In this document: positions 47,885 through 59,524 of the stretch, one piece after another
Position numbering within the stretch: position 1 is the first letter of the stretch
Layout of the letters: each line of letters begins with the position of its first letter
Assembly (NCBI RefSeq): GCF_026151205.1
Contig: NC_087077.1
Span: 13,304,983-13,368,982 of the forward strand
DNA: 64,000 nt
Reading direction: 5' to 3'
From: Bolinopsis microptera
Lineage: Eukaryota > Ctenophora > Tentaculata > Lobata > Bolinopsidae
Program-made: the position numbers and the translations under genes
Notes under the pieces: model-generated
What the model saw: only the letters and a program-made list of their open reading frames with translations
Database searches by the model: none
Told to the model about the DNA's origin: nothing

Positions 47885-48345
47885 TAGGACTACAACACCG
47901 GATTACCATTGGAGGAAGCAGGATAGAGCCGGCCTCGTGCGGGAAAAGCGCAATTGCACAGACCTTACAGTCTTGTTGCAAGTGTGCTGGCCTCAACCGA
48001 GACTGCGCTCATTCAGCAACCATCAAGGAATCCACCACTATTACCCCTACACTACAACTCTGGCTTTCCAGTGGAGAGTGCTGGATTGAGCCGGCCACGG
48101 GGGGATTTAGCGCAATTGCACAGACCTTACAGTCTTGTTGCAAGAGTGCTGGTTCCTACCGAGGCTGTGCTCATCCAGCAATCACCAAGGAATCCTTCAC
48201 TATAACCCCCATACTACAACACAGGATTTCCAGCAGTGGGTGCGGGAATGAGCGGGCCTTGGGTTGGATTGGCACATTTGCACAGGCTTCACAGTCTTGT
48301 TGCGGGAGTGCTTGTCCCTCCCGGGGTTGTGCTCGCCTTGCATCA
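47885..48345 (+). promoter_or_regulatory. Three tandem 162-bp monomers in the LINE 5' UTR
   Basis: CTACAAC-start units at about 47890, 48052 and 48214 repeat with a 162-base period and share GCAATTGCACAGACCTTACA and AGTCTTGTTGC. Monomeric 5' UTRs act as promoters in other LINEs (mouse L1); that role is inferred. Because 162 is divisible by three, the frame stays open through all three. Confidence 0.7.
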
Positions 48346-48417
48346 TTTCTGAAACCCATATCATACACTAGCTACAGAATTATTCATCATCTACTTATTA
48401 TAGCAAGTACAACAATC

Positions 48418-49237
48418 ATGGCTAATGCAAAGAATGATATGGACCATCTGCCCATCACAGGTGAGTCATCAATCTCCACTGAGCTCAAGATCTCTGATCT
48501 GCGGCAAACATTAGACATTTTTGCGATCAAAGCACCCTTTTCAGCATTTATGCGCGGGAACGCGCACCTTATCTCCCATACTATTATACACAACAGTTCA
48601 CTATCTCCGAATTCTTCAGCTGGACTGTCGGGTGACGAGAGTATGACCAAATCGGAGAAGGACGCACTAGATGGCAGCGAGCACCTCTCTGACTACGTCA
48701 CAATAAGCAAAAAACTGACTGATGGTGCTAGTGTACGATCAAGACATAATAGCACTAGTGTAATATCAGTCAGTTCAGACCACAGTATCCGCACCTCCAT
48801 CAAGGAACTCACCATGACCACTGCAAACGGTGAACTGAGGGGCGCGAGACGGGAGACGGAAAAGTCAAGGCAGGCGGAGAACAGGAACTCGATGCTGCAT
48901 CTTGCCCGAATGGCAAACAGTACTCCTGGCTCTCCTCTGCCTGAGCTGAACCTCATCCCTACCGCGACCCACTCAGGCCTGCTAGCCATTATGCCCGAAC
49001 CCATCGTTGACAGCCCAGAGCTGGGGTTGAAGGTGGAAGTCTCGAAGCCCAATACCCCGTCCAAGGCTGCCTCCAATGGATCTATTCCAAAAGAGGGGGC
49101 TAAGGAAGGGGGAAAGGACCAACAGACGAAACCTCAGCCCCAGTCTGGGTCCCATCCGTCCAAAACGAGGAGAGGTAAGGGGAGTAAGGGCAAGAAAGGT
49201 AAAAAACCGCCTGGTAACAGTGCGAACACAAAACACC

Positions 49238-49284
<47 letters not shown>

Positions 49285-49938
49285 GACACTGAACTGGAGA
49301 ATGAGGAGACTGAGGAGGAGGAGGAGGGTGAACCGCTCCCCGCTCCTGAGGAGATATACAAGAAGGGTGATCCTGTGATCACCCTGACCGTTATCAAAAC
49401 AGGAGAGGGGACTGATGCGAGCGATCGCATCGCCCAACAACTCTTTCTCGTCCCTCAGACCCTAGTCATTACTTCTCTTGTACCTTTACCTGGTGGTTCG
49501 ATGATAGAGGTGGCGGACCAGGCGACAGCGGAGGTGGTGACCGATTGCCTCACAAAGGCTGGTTGGGAAGTCACTTCCGAGGCCGTCTGGAACCGCTACG
49601 CTTTCTATGTGCCTAACCAGTTATCGGGGATGGGACCCTCTAACATCGGACTAGACCCACACACACTGGTGCGTGGACTCATGTTGCGGAATGCAGCGCA
49701 TGGTTTACCAAGCGGCTCTCTGCGGCATGTGTCCAACACCTGGGAGACAGTAGCAGTGCAGCTACCTGAAGGTGGGGGCTCGTCGACGGAGTCTAAACAG
49801 AGGCAGCGGATCTGGGTGGATGTCTCACCCTCGGATGAGACATTCTTAGAGAAACACAGTTTTCTCCTAGAAACGCTGGTTGCTGCTATTCGTCTTCGGC
49901 CGGCCCCCCGACACAGTGCCCGACCCAAAAAGTCCTAG
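48418..49938 (+). CDS. LINE ORF1, nucleic-acid-binding type
   Basis: The ATG at 48418 sits in a good context (AATCATGG) and opens 506 residues beginning MANAKNDMDHLPITGE. The frame is open upstream through the monomers as well, but without an early ATG. The middle is low-complexity and basic (TRRGKGSKGKKGKK) followed by about 15 glutamines (CAA repeat at 49238-49282) and an acidic run. The C-terminal 180 residues look globular (VITSLVPLPGGSMIEVADQATA, GLMLRNAAHG), resembling the RRM-like part of Jockey-type gag proteins, but I see no CCHC zinc knuckles, which many relatives carry here. It overlaps the start of ORF2 by 59 bases. Confidence 0.8.
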
Positions 49939-52900
49939 TACTCGTCCGGTGAGGGTATCTGCAGATGCTGCACGCCATGTCCCCAACACCAATACTAATC
50001 CAACCCTCACTACCCACCCAAACACCAACAACAAGAACACCAACAAACAACGAAATAAGACACAGAGAGGTGCAAAGCGCCGGAAAACCACCGCTAAAAC
50101 TACGAAAATAACAGGTAAAAATCATTATGAATATTACTCTGTTACACAAATTAACCTTAAACGCAAGTACAACGCTTGGAAAACCCTGCTGGTGAACACT
50201 CACGGCAGGAAAAATCCTATTGTACTTGCGACTGAACCATACACCAATAACAAAAACCTTATCCCACCTATTAGTAAAGAACTAACCGAGTATTACTACA
50301 AAGCCGGGGACATTAGACCCCGTGCCGCCATAGTAATACACAAAAACCTAGCTGTAAAAAGCTGGGAACTATCGCAATTCACAACCCCGGATCAAGTAGC
50401 CATTAAAATTCAACTTAGCTCATCAGAAGTCATTCTGGCAGCTTCGTACATGGATATTAATGGTCCAGCTCCATCACACGAAACAACACCTCTAGCCAAA
50501 TATGCTATTGACAACAACATACCGCTTATTATAGGCTCGGACACTAATTCCCAACATACCCTTTGGGGAAACAGGTTGTGCAATAGAAGGGGGGAGGAAC
50601 TCCTTGATTTCCTCTCGTCGCTAGGGCTCTCCTGCTCCAACAAAGGTTCAACACCAACATTCCTTAACTCACGAGGTCATAATTCCATCATTGACCTCAC
50701 TATCACCAACCAACAGGGGGCTGAACTGATCAGTAACTGGCACGTTAGTGATCTTTACTCAAACTCCGATCACAGATATATCATGTTCGACATTACTTCT
50801 GGTCCCAAAAAAGAACCAAGACAAATACGCCTAGTCAAGAACACTGACTGGGCGAAATTTGACGAGATTCTTTACAACAACAATGATCTCCACAACACAT
50901 GCGTTAACACACCACACGACATTGATCACAAAGTTAACACCATTAATACTGCTCTCCGAACGGCCTTCGAGGAGGCATGTCCCATTACTTACATCTCCAG
51001 CGCTGTCCGAAAACCACCCTGGCTAACTCGAGAAGTTGAGGAAGCACAGAGGGGTATAAGACGCAAACTCATCACAGCTCGTCGAATCAAAACTGATGCT
51101 TCATGGCTCGCTCTTAGAGAAAGCAATAAGCAATACAACAAGATCCTGTCGAACTCCCAGCGCAATGCGTGGCGGAAATTCTTCGCAGACACTGAATCGG
51201 TTAAGGAATCTGGCAGGATGAACAAGATTCTGAAAACCTGTACTGACACCAATAACAAACTTGAAGCCGTTTATAAACCAAATGGCGAACTCACCAAAAA
51301 CGCAGAGGAGACACTGGAGGTCATGACACAAACCCACTTCAGGCAGAGTGTCACTGATCCGCCAGTTCCGCCTCTCTGCCCCTTACCCATCTCCACAGAC
51401 TTACTAGACAAAATCTACAGCCCTGAAAGAATCGAAAAGGCTCTCCTATCCTTCGATCCCTTGAAGGCTGCAGGACCTGACACTCTAAAACCTATCATAT
51501 TCCAGAAAGCCTGGGCTCATATCAAAGACATAACAAAAAACATTATGACAAAAAACCATGAAACGCAACACATCCCAACTTTGTGGAGGGACTCTCTTGG
51601 AATCTTTCTCCCTAAGCCTGGAAAAACTGACTACAACAAAGCTAAGTCATTTCGAACGATCACTCTTTCGCCTGTGATGTTAAAGTTGCAGGAGATAGTG
51701 ATCTTATGGCATATGCAACATGACCTCAACATAGCTAATGATATCAACAAACGACAATTCGGCTTTAAGAAGGGCTGCTCCACAGAAGCGGCACTTCATA
51801 AAGTTACTCACACCATTGAGCGCAGAATAGCCAAGAAAGGATATGTCCTAGGTGTCTTTCTAGATATAGAGGGCGCCTTCGACAATGTCTCGTTCAAGGC
51901 TATCTCTGAAGCAGTCAAGGCCACGAAAGTGGACTTGGCTACAGCACAATGGATCATCAACATGGTAACCAATCGATTCATCACACTAAATCATAAGGAT
52001 AAGTCGAGAAGGGTACGGATCAGGCGAGGTTGCCCCCAAGGACTTTGTCTTCCCCCATGATTGATCTAATCGTTCCTTCCTGCTACCACTGTTAAATTGT
52101 GTATTCTGATCAATCACGGGAGACAAAGTAAAACAAGTTGTAATTTGGGTTAGTAACTAAATTGGTAACAATTGGTTAAATAGGTTAGTAAATGAATTGT
52201 TAACAAATGGGTAATGGGTTAGCACACTAACGCTGCACTCACTATCACTGCACGTCACTCTACACAGACCTCAAACACAACTCTCACTCACTTAACCTCG
52301 TGAGTGGTGTGGTAATGTGATTACAAACAAATCTTCCCAAAACTGTAAATCCTTCTTAATAACAGTTCAAACTTCTTAAATAAACTACTTCTTCTAACTT
52401 CTTCTAACTTCTTAGAAACTAATTCTTCTATCACTTCCCCAGAAGTGATGTGAACGTGTTGTGATATTCCCTTACTCACAAACACTAGATCTTCTCTTTA
52501 GGTTCTTCTGTGTGGTCCCCGTGACACACACACACACTGGAACTTGACTTGTCTGGCTTTCACTCTTACAGCAGCAGACACTTACTAGAACTAAAAACAA
52601 CCCTGTAAATATAAGAAAGTATGTTAGAAAGTAGTAACCCCAAAACTACAAACCTAGGACTAAAGGAACTACTACAAAGAAACTGAAACTACTACATAGA
52701 AACCAAAATAAGCTAAACATTACACTACCTGCCCTTCAGGGTTAGCTCTCGTTCCGTTCACCTGAATCCTCTATATTTACATCCTTGTTGTATTTACATG
52801 CTAAGGGAATGAGTGTGTGTGAAACAACAAAACATAACCACTCAGACATGTCTATGAATATAATAACTTAAAGGTAAAATATGATATTCTCTCTCCTTTT

Positions 52901-54588
52901 CTCTGGAACCTGGTAGTCGACGATCTCCTTTCCTTTACCGCAAAAGACATCCCGGGTTACCTGCAAGCCTTTGCGGATGATCTGTTGTCTCTAGCGGAAG
53001 GGGATGATTTAGACATCATCTGGGACCGAACATGCAAAACTATTAAAACGATAGAAAATTGGTGCAGAACCAAAGAGCTATCTATTAGCGCCCTTAAAAC
53101 TCAGATAGTCATGTTTACCTGGAATAGTAAGTGGACTCTAAGACCTATAACAGTTGGCAACAACATTATAGGTCTTTCCAAGTCTGCTAAATTTCTAGGA
53201 GTGACCTTGGACAGTAAACTCAACTTCAATGAACATATCATCAACACCACCAAAAAAGCCACGGCATCCCTCATGCAATGTCGAAGAGCTGTCGGCCCCA
53301 CATGGGGTATGAGCCCCAAAACATGCAAATGGATGTACACGGCTGTCATTGGCACTCAGAATGATGTCTGGTGCCATGCCAAGCACACCTTTTATCGCAT
53401 TGAATCACCTCACCGACACTTCTGACATCATACTGTTCCTGCAAGGCGAAGCAGCAAAGGGTGCGGCCAGGCTACAAGCTTATGGCAGCCTCACTCTTGA
53501 AACTATCGCTTTCAGGAAGGGAACTATCAAAAATCATACCACTATCAACAAACAATTCATGGCAGACCTCATTATCCCACCTAGAGCAACGAGAGACCTA
53601 ACAACACCAACCATGATGCTGGGACGGCACTTCACCGTCACAACTCCTGGAGCCGATACCACTGAATATAGAAATTCACTTCAAAACACCATCGACAACA
53701 TTACCAGTGAAACGATCACCTGCTACACTGACGGGTCACTCACAGACTCAGGATGCGGGGCTGGCTATATCATCACAACTGACAACAATAACACCACCCT
53801 TGAAGAAAGATCATTCAAGCTCCCTGATTATTGCACTGTATACCAAACAGAGCTCACCGCTATCATTGAAGCTTGCAAATATCTATCTACATATACCAAC
53901 ACACATCATCATATGGTCTGACAGTCTATCATCTATTCAAGCTCTCTCCGCACTTTCAACGCGGAGTAGAACTACAAGAGACTGTTACGACTCTCTTAAT
54001 TCACTCGGATCCAACAACACGCTAGATATACGATGGATTGCAGCACACATCGGATTGTGGGGGAACGAAAAAGCAGATGAGCTGGCCAAGCTTGGCACTA
54101 TCAGCGAATCCACTTTGAGGAGTCCAATTCCACAATCCTACATCAAGCGTCAAATCGACAACAAAGTCAACAGACTGAATCAGGAAACTTGGTCAACTGA
54201 CGGTCCCAGACACACCAAACTGACACTTGGCCACAAGCATGCCAAAATCATCAAAAACCTCAACACTACACTCAGCAATAACAGACAAGATTACAGAACT
54301 GCAGTTCACCTCATCACGGGTCACTGCGGCCTAAATAAACACCTTCACACCATTTGCAAATCAAACACCAGTGCTTGTCCTATGTGCGGGGACGGAGAGG
54401 AAACTGTCTCACACTTCCTTGGACAGTGTCCGGCTATTGCCCAAATTAGAGGTCAATATTTCCAGGACTACTACCTCTCTGTCAATGACATATTCGACAA
54501 CCAACACATCACCACAATTGTCAATTTCACAAACCGCACCAAACGCTTAATTGTGCCGGAAGAGCTGGATCAGACCGGGGTGACTTAA
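49880..54588 (+). pseudogene. LINE ORF2: endonuclease, reverse transcriptase, RNase H
   Basis: Open from 49880 to the insertion near 52042, then from 52886 to about 53350, about 53350-53915 and about 53910-54588 in changing frames. Endonuclease: VLATEPY, GSDTNSQHTLWG, SIIDLTIT, SDHRYI. RT: AAGPDTLKP, LPKPGKTDYNKAKSFRTITL, FGFKKGCSTEAALH, VFLDIEGAFDNV, RRGCPQG, then after the insertion ILSPFLWNL and FADDLLSLAEGD. RNase H: CYTDGSLTDSGCGAGY, QTELTAIIEA, WSDSLSSIQAL, WGNEKADELAK. C-terminus: CPMCGDGEETVSHFLGQCP. The insertion and at least two frame changes (near 53350, where residues are also lost, and near 53910) inactivate it. The open frame has no ATG before about 50449, inside the endonuclease, so it must normally be reached from ORF1. 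Confidence 0.9.
52043..52885. mobile_element. Unclassified 843-bp insertion in the LINE reverse transcriptase
   Basis: It separates the PQG codons from the following ILSP codons of one RT motif, so both boundaries are known to within a few bases. The left end folds back: CTTTGTCTTCCCCCATGATT is inverted at 52108-52128 (ATCACGGGAGACAAAG). The interior has no long open frame; it has CT-rich repeats (CTTCTAACTTCTTCTAACTT) and a short CA run. I found no clean target duplication and cannot assign a family. Confidence 0.65.
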
Positions 54589-54840
54589 AGTATTATCTCA
54601 TATGCTGTCTCGTCTCGTTTTACTCTTCCAAACCCAGCTGGCATTTAAGCGTATCATTTTGACTCATATAACATCCTACACCACCCTCCACCAATCACTC
54701 TGATCTCACCGGCAACCTTCCCCAAGGTTGCCACACCCCAGAGGTAGGCAGAGCATCTCAATGCTATCCTCTCGTGGGCTATCATGGCCCAGCCTCTCTA
54801 AAAAAAAATAAAAAAAATAAAAAAAATTAATATCAACATT

Positions 54841-55475
54841 AGAACAAAATACAGTCACCTAATTCTCTTCTCCTACGGTTGAGTATAGAGGAACCATCTT
54901 TGGCGTGTATTAGGGACTTGCCTACCTGCCTAGGTCGATCCAGATGAAATCTGGAACGAGTTTCGTGCCAACGCTTCTCTCCATTTATCCCTATCACACA
55001 TGAGTAAACGCAGCTGGTCAGGTTCCATTCCAGTGTCTTCAAGTAGGACGTCCGGGAAGGTCTTATGTGGTCGTCCTCGATAACGCTGGCCATAGGATGG
55101 TTGCCAGAAAAGGAGTTGTTGAGCAGGTTGGTCCTGTAGACGGTAGACATGTCCTGCAAAACAAAGTCTTCGTGTCTTTATAGTATCTGTCACCGATGGA
55201 ATCTTTCCGTAAAGAACGGAGTTAGGTGTATGTGATTTCCATGAGATACCAAAGACCCTTCGTAGCATTCTAGTATAAACACCGTCTAGTGCTCTGATAT
55301 CAGCCTTTTTAAGAGTCCAGGTTTCTGCACCATACAGCAGAACAGGTTCTACTGCAGTTCGAAAAATCTTAGTCTTGATCTTCCTGGACATATTAGATTT
55401 CCAAAAAGCATCTAGACTCTGTAAAGCTTTCCATGCGAAGCCTTTCCTGACATTGATGTCACTGCTTGGGACTTA
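54841..55475 (-). mobile_element. 5'-truncated LINE, reverse transcriptase C-terminus
   Basis: Minus-strand frame 55450-54930 reads FWKSNMSRKIKTKIFRTAV, LLYGAETWTLKKADIRALDG, YTRMLRRVFGISWKSHTPNS, RRLCFAGHVYR, LLFWQPSYGQRYRGRP, ending near SSGST. This is the C-terminal end of a non-LTR reverse transcriptase related to the fragments at 28661-29243 and 32060-32300. It abuts the 3' target duplication of the big LINE. Confidence 0.85.
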
Positions 55476-55477
55476 GA

Positions 55478-55755
55478 CCATTACAAATACCCTGCTGTAA
55501 GTTTGCAAGGTATGTGGACTAAGTGGAAGAACTGGCTCCAAATTTATATCTAATTCTGCTATTTTTACTGCACTACTACTTTTTAACCCTCTCTCTCCTC
55601 TAAGAGCTATGACTGTTGTTCTCAATAGGTCAAATCTTACTCTCTTCCTAATAAATGTCATTGCCTCACTATACCGTTGGCCTGATTTCCTAGAAAGTTT
55701 ATCCGCTAATTTCTTGAAGAACTTATTAGCTTCCCTTCCCATACCCCCAGTGGTT
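55478..55755 (-). mobile_element. Retroelement-derived open-frame fragment, copy 1
   Basis: About 85 residues starting GMGREANKFFKKLADKLSRK and ending ELDINLEPVL. The same segment occurs at 60237-60560. This kind of sequence (GGMG, KFFKKLA, RxRFDLLRTTVIALRG) is met as the C-terminal end of reverse-transcriptase ORFs in invertebrate genomes, but I cannot name the class. It is a fossil fragment. Confidence 0.6.
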
Positions 55756-55796
55756 GATAGTAACCGTAGTTAAGTTTTTCCAAATTTTCCCACATT

Positions 55797-55868
55797 GTTT
55801 CTGGATGTGGGCGCCAAATTGTCGTTTGAATGTATTCAAACGACAATTTGGCGCCCACATCCAGAAAC
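55797..55868. repeat. Perfect 72-bp palindrome
   Basis: Two 35-base arms, beginning GTTTCTGGATGTGGGCGCCA, are exact inverted copies around a 2-base centre (GT). It could extrude as a cruciform. Part of the arm (TTTCTGGATGTGGG) recurs at about 56533-56546. Confidence 0.97.
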
Positions 55869-56214
55869 ACGCAATCTTGCAAGGCAGCCTTGGAGGAAAT
55901 TTTTTTTTGGGAGGAAAAACGGGGAAAAAGAGGAAATTTTTGAGAAGTTACTCCTAAATTTCGAAATATTTTTTTGGAATAAAGACAAATTAATTGAGGA
56001 AATTTTTGAAGAAAATATTTCGATTGTATAAAAATCAAAGAGGAACATCCTGTCAGTTTTAGAACACAGTGAAATATTCTGATTGGAGAATGCAGATTGC
56101 TGTTGTGAAGTTACCAAATTTACGTGAGTACTTGATTCTTTTCAATCCCAGTTTACTGCTGTCCTACAAATTTCTTTAATGACAAATGTCGTCTAAAACA
56201 CCCTATTTTGCAAA

Positions 56215-56500
56215 AAAATTCCGGGGGGCTGCGCCCCCCTAGCCCCTGCCAAGGGGCTCCGCCCCTGGACCCCGCTGGGGGCTGCACCCCCAGACCCCTG
56301 CCACAGCTTGCTCGCTTCGCTCGCTGCGCAGATGGATTGGGCACGTTAGCTCGCTTCGCTCGCCGACAGCCCCCCAAGAGAAGAATCCTGGCTACGTCCC
56401 TGCTCGTGAATTGGTTCAGTGTTAAAAATTTGCGAGCAAAACGAGCGGGCCGCAGAAAACAAGGCAAGCTTGCGAGCGAAGCGAGCGGGCCACAGAATTT
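56215..56500. repeat. GC-rich hairpin repeat cluster
   Basis: Successive short perfect stems (GGGGGGCTGCGCCCCCC, GGGGCTCCGCCCC, GGGGGCTGCACCCCC) are followed by CTCGCTTCGCTCG-type palindromes that recur on both strands. Base composition is unlike the surrounding AT-rich DNA. Possibly a non-autonomous mobile element; no coding content supported. Confidence 0.75.
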
Positions 56501-56556
56501 AGAAAAAAACGCATCTGGGAGGAAATATAAAACTTTCTGGATGTGGGATTTGGCGC

Positions 56557-56558
<2 letters not shown>

Positions 56559-56587
<29 letters not shown>
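56559..56587. repeat. Poly-C run of 29
   Basis: Uninterrupted C run next to the GC-rich cluster; length is likely unreliable. Confidence 0.85.
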
Positions 56588-56591
<4 letters not shown>

Positions 56592-56759
56592 TTGGCGGGG
56601 CCCTCCGTTACGCCACCGGACTGATCAATGATCGACCAAAAAGAGCTACAAAATTAAACACTGTTCAAATTCCTTGGGACAAAGTAGCAAATAATAGTGT
56701 AAGGAGCAGTATGAATATTTGTAATTGCATGCCTGCAAATGCTGGTTATTACTAAATTA

Positions 56760-58488
56760 TTACCAAATATTAATATCGAATTTATAGAAAACATTATTTA
56801 ATTTGAAATCAAGGGCTGCAGTTTGATGAACGACTTGTGATCTAGATATAATGTTAGGACATGAAACTAGGTTATGTTATAGACAGTTTTTGGGTTTTCC
56901 AAATAGTTTCTGATTATTCTGATTTGCGACAAATGATATTGCACTGTTAGGATAAACGACGTTTCAAAGTAACAACTTCTTATTCATGCTGACAAAATTG
57001 GTAAATATGTGAGAAAACTGTCTCATAAAATTTATTAATCAAAAATGGCTAAACGACAACAAATTGTTCAAATACTCGACTAAAATTAGAATCAAAATCT
57101 ATATATATACAACACTACTCGATCTGCTATTCAATAAACTTAAAACATCCACTAAACAGCAAGTACGTGATTGTGATCGGGTGATGGAATGACATGAACA
57201 GTGATAACAGATGATAAGATGTAAGTGATAACAGATGATAAGGTAAAAGATACAATACATGTGAGATGGTGTATACACAATGTGAGTGAAAATATAGTGA
57301 GTGGTTACTGATTGTGAGCGAGATGTGAGATATGTTACATAAGGAAGCAGTTCTAACGAGCTCTTCTCAAACACAAGGATATAACTTGTGAACTCGGCTA
57401 GTATATATGAAACATTTGTCATGGAGTTGTAGAGGGAGTTATGTGCCTCGCCGGGCTAAAGTAGTGGATGACCTTGCTGTACGGCAAGTTAAACAAGGAT
57501 CTGAAACTACTAGGTTCCGTACAGACTCAACTCTGCACCCGTGTCAATATGTTCATTATATGCAAGCCTCTTGATTTATAACCTAATTTTTTATTTTATC
57601 CTGTATGATGTATGTACTGATCCTGCTAAACAAGTACAAAATCTTCAAAGCATGAGCAGCCCACGAAAGATTATATAAGCGGAAATAATAAGCCGACCTT
57701 TAATCAAATGAATAAAAGGTACTTACAACTTTTTTAAATGAGTGGAATTCCCAAAAATTGTATTATTATTAATAGTTGTTACCTGCACATTGCCACACAT
57801 TTCCCTTAACTTTTTATGTTTTGTATTATTTATTACACTGTAACATTAACAGTAATTGTGAGCTTTAACATTAAAGTTTGAAATTTTGCGCATACTTCTT
57901 CGTTTTTACGTTCATTGCATCCAATAAACTAAAAATAACCATTTTGCGTTTGTGTTTTATTTGTAAGACGTTCCAGCTTCGACGCGCTGCGCCGCACGAA
58001 TTATTATTAAATTGTTACGCTTCTTAGCGAAATCAGTTGTATCGTACATTGACCCTCATTGTCATTTCATTTAGTGAGGGTAAAGGACACACTTGCTAGT
58101 AATGCTTCTTTGTGCCCGTTGACTTCACATAGCCATGTGTCTACGCGTACTGCTCGGCGGTCACGCGCTACTGCAAGCGGGAGGGCTCTGGTTAGAGCAA
58201 CCTGTTGACTAAAATGAACATTTTGTAGATTTTCTCCAAACGGCTTTCATCGGAGTGTGGCGCGGGTTATTTATTACATACTAGGTTATCACAAGCCAGG
58301 CGCAGGCCAACATTATCGTTTAATTGTGTCAGCCGCGCGGCGCTACCAGGTTGCACAGTATGTTTAATATTTAAAAAATCATATACATTTACTAATATCA
58401 AATAAGAGTCGGCCGGATGATGATTAATCACTCTACACTCGACTGTCACGTGACTTTTCAACCCCTTCTCTAGCTGGTCCTGAACGAC
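56760..58488. other. Intergenic DNA without recognised gene
   Basis: AT-rich. Includes an imperfect duplication of GTGATAACAGATGATAAG at about 57200-57245. Nothing else supported. Confidence 0.4.
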
Positions 58489-58613
58489 TACCTTACTCGG
58501 GAATATTATGACTGGGATAAAGTGGTGGGTTTTGGAAAATTCCGCCATATTTTCCCCGGTCATTAATTTTCCCAGTCATGAATTAACCCGCTATAAGATT
58601 CCCGAGTAAGGTA
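58489..58613. mobile_element. 125-bp inverted-repeat element, with partial second copy
   Basis: Ends TACCTTACTCGGGAAT / ATTCCCGAGTAAGGTA are inverted; the inner TGACTGGGA / TCCCAGTCA also pair. The right part (58524-58613) is repeated at 58641-58730 with few differences, so a tandem duplication followed insertion. Confidence 0.75.
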
Positions 58614-58901
58614 AACTAATAGTAATACATTTTGATGCTTGGTGGGTTTTGGAAAATTCCGCCATATTTTTCCCGGTCATTAATTTTCCCAGTCATAAAT
58701 TAACCCGCTATAATATTCCCGAGTAAGGTATTCGAAACTCTTGATTCACGATATCAATCCTTCGCATCTCGCCGATCTGCATACGTGCATATGTGGTTGC
58801 GAGAAGCATTATTTGATGCGCGCGCGACCCAGTAGTTATAGTGCATCGCGCTACAATCGAAACTCTAACCCTGTAATCTGATCCCAACCCTAACCCTAAC
58901 C

Positions 58902-59516
58902 CAGAGGCGGCTATTGAGGCCGGCGTCCAGGCGTCCGTGGACGCCTTTAAATTATTATTTGGTGGCTGGTGCTCAAAATAAAAATAGTAATTAGTAATAG
59001 TGTTAGGAAAGCTAGGAAATAACAAATAACAATATAAAGGTCTTCGTTTACTATGATCATACGTTTTAATGTAAGCGCACGCATGATCTTCGTGAAATTT
59101 TGTGTTGTAGGGAGTCCAATCCTACCTTTGGACTACTCAGCCGCGCAGTTTTAACACATAGTTAATTGTAAACGTTACAAAGCAAATCGTGCGCATCCCA
59201 CTACAGGTAATCTATTATGATTTGCCTCGATTTGGGGGTCCAGGATCCTTTGAACTATTGACTGTTGTGATACTGCGTGGCTGAGATCGTACACGTGTGG
59301 TGTCCTGTTTCACCCATGTTATAAAATTTTGTTTTTGTATGCTGTCGCCTGTAATGTGTAAAGTGTTACACATTACATTTACAAGGCCCTGTGTGTAATG
59401 TAATCGGTAGTTTGGAGGGATCAGCTTGAGCCGGCTCCCATACCAAGCCCCCCTCCCCCAGTCCATCGATTGGACCCCCAACAAAACTGCCAGCCAGCTC
59501 CCACGAGCCGCCTCTG
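58902..59516. mobile_element. 615-bp non-autonomous hAT-like element
   Basis: Ends CAGAGGCGGCT / AGCCGCCTCTG are inverted and flanked by an 8-base direct duplication CCCTAACC (58894-58901 and 59517-59524). CAG-starting ends and 8-base duplications are hAT hallmarks. No transposase is present. Confidence 0.88.
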
Positions 59517-59524
59517 CCCTAACC

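Larger units (their letters stand above)
47033..54826 (+). mobile_element. Nearly full-length LINE with RNase H domain
   Basis: The copy is bounded by a 14-base target duplication TTAATATCAACATT (47019-47032 and 54827-54840) and ends in an A-rich tail with interspersed T (54800-54826). It spans 7.79 kb, of which about 843 bases (52043-52885) are a later insertion, leaving roughly 6.95 kb. Order: 5' UTR with three 162-base monomers, ORF1, overlapping ORF2 with AP-like endonuclease, reverse transcriptase, RNase H and a C-terminal CCHC-like knuckle. The RNase H after the RT places it in the I/R1/LOA/Ingi side of the Jockey superfamily. GC content and codon use differ clearly from the AT-rich host genes. 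It is dead (inserted DNA plus two frame changes in ORF2), but clean ends argue for moderate youth. Confidence 0.93.

Noticed and set aside
49076-49440. Frames of poly-Asn, poly-Leu or poly-Cys over the CAA run
   Set aside because: Shadow readings of the glutamine tract in LINE ORF1.
56208-56755. Proline-rich 138- and 70-residue + strand frames
   Set aside because: Made by the GC-rich hairpin repeats and the poly-C run; no coding evidence.
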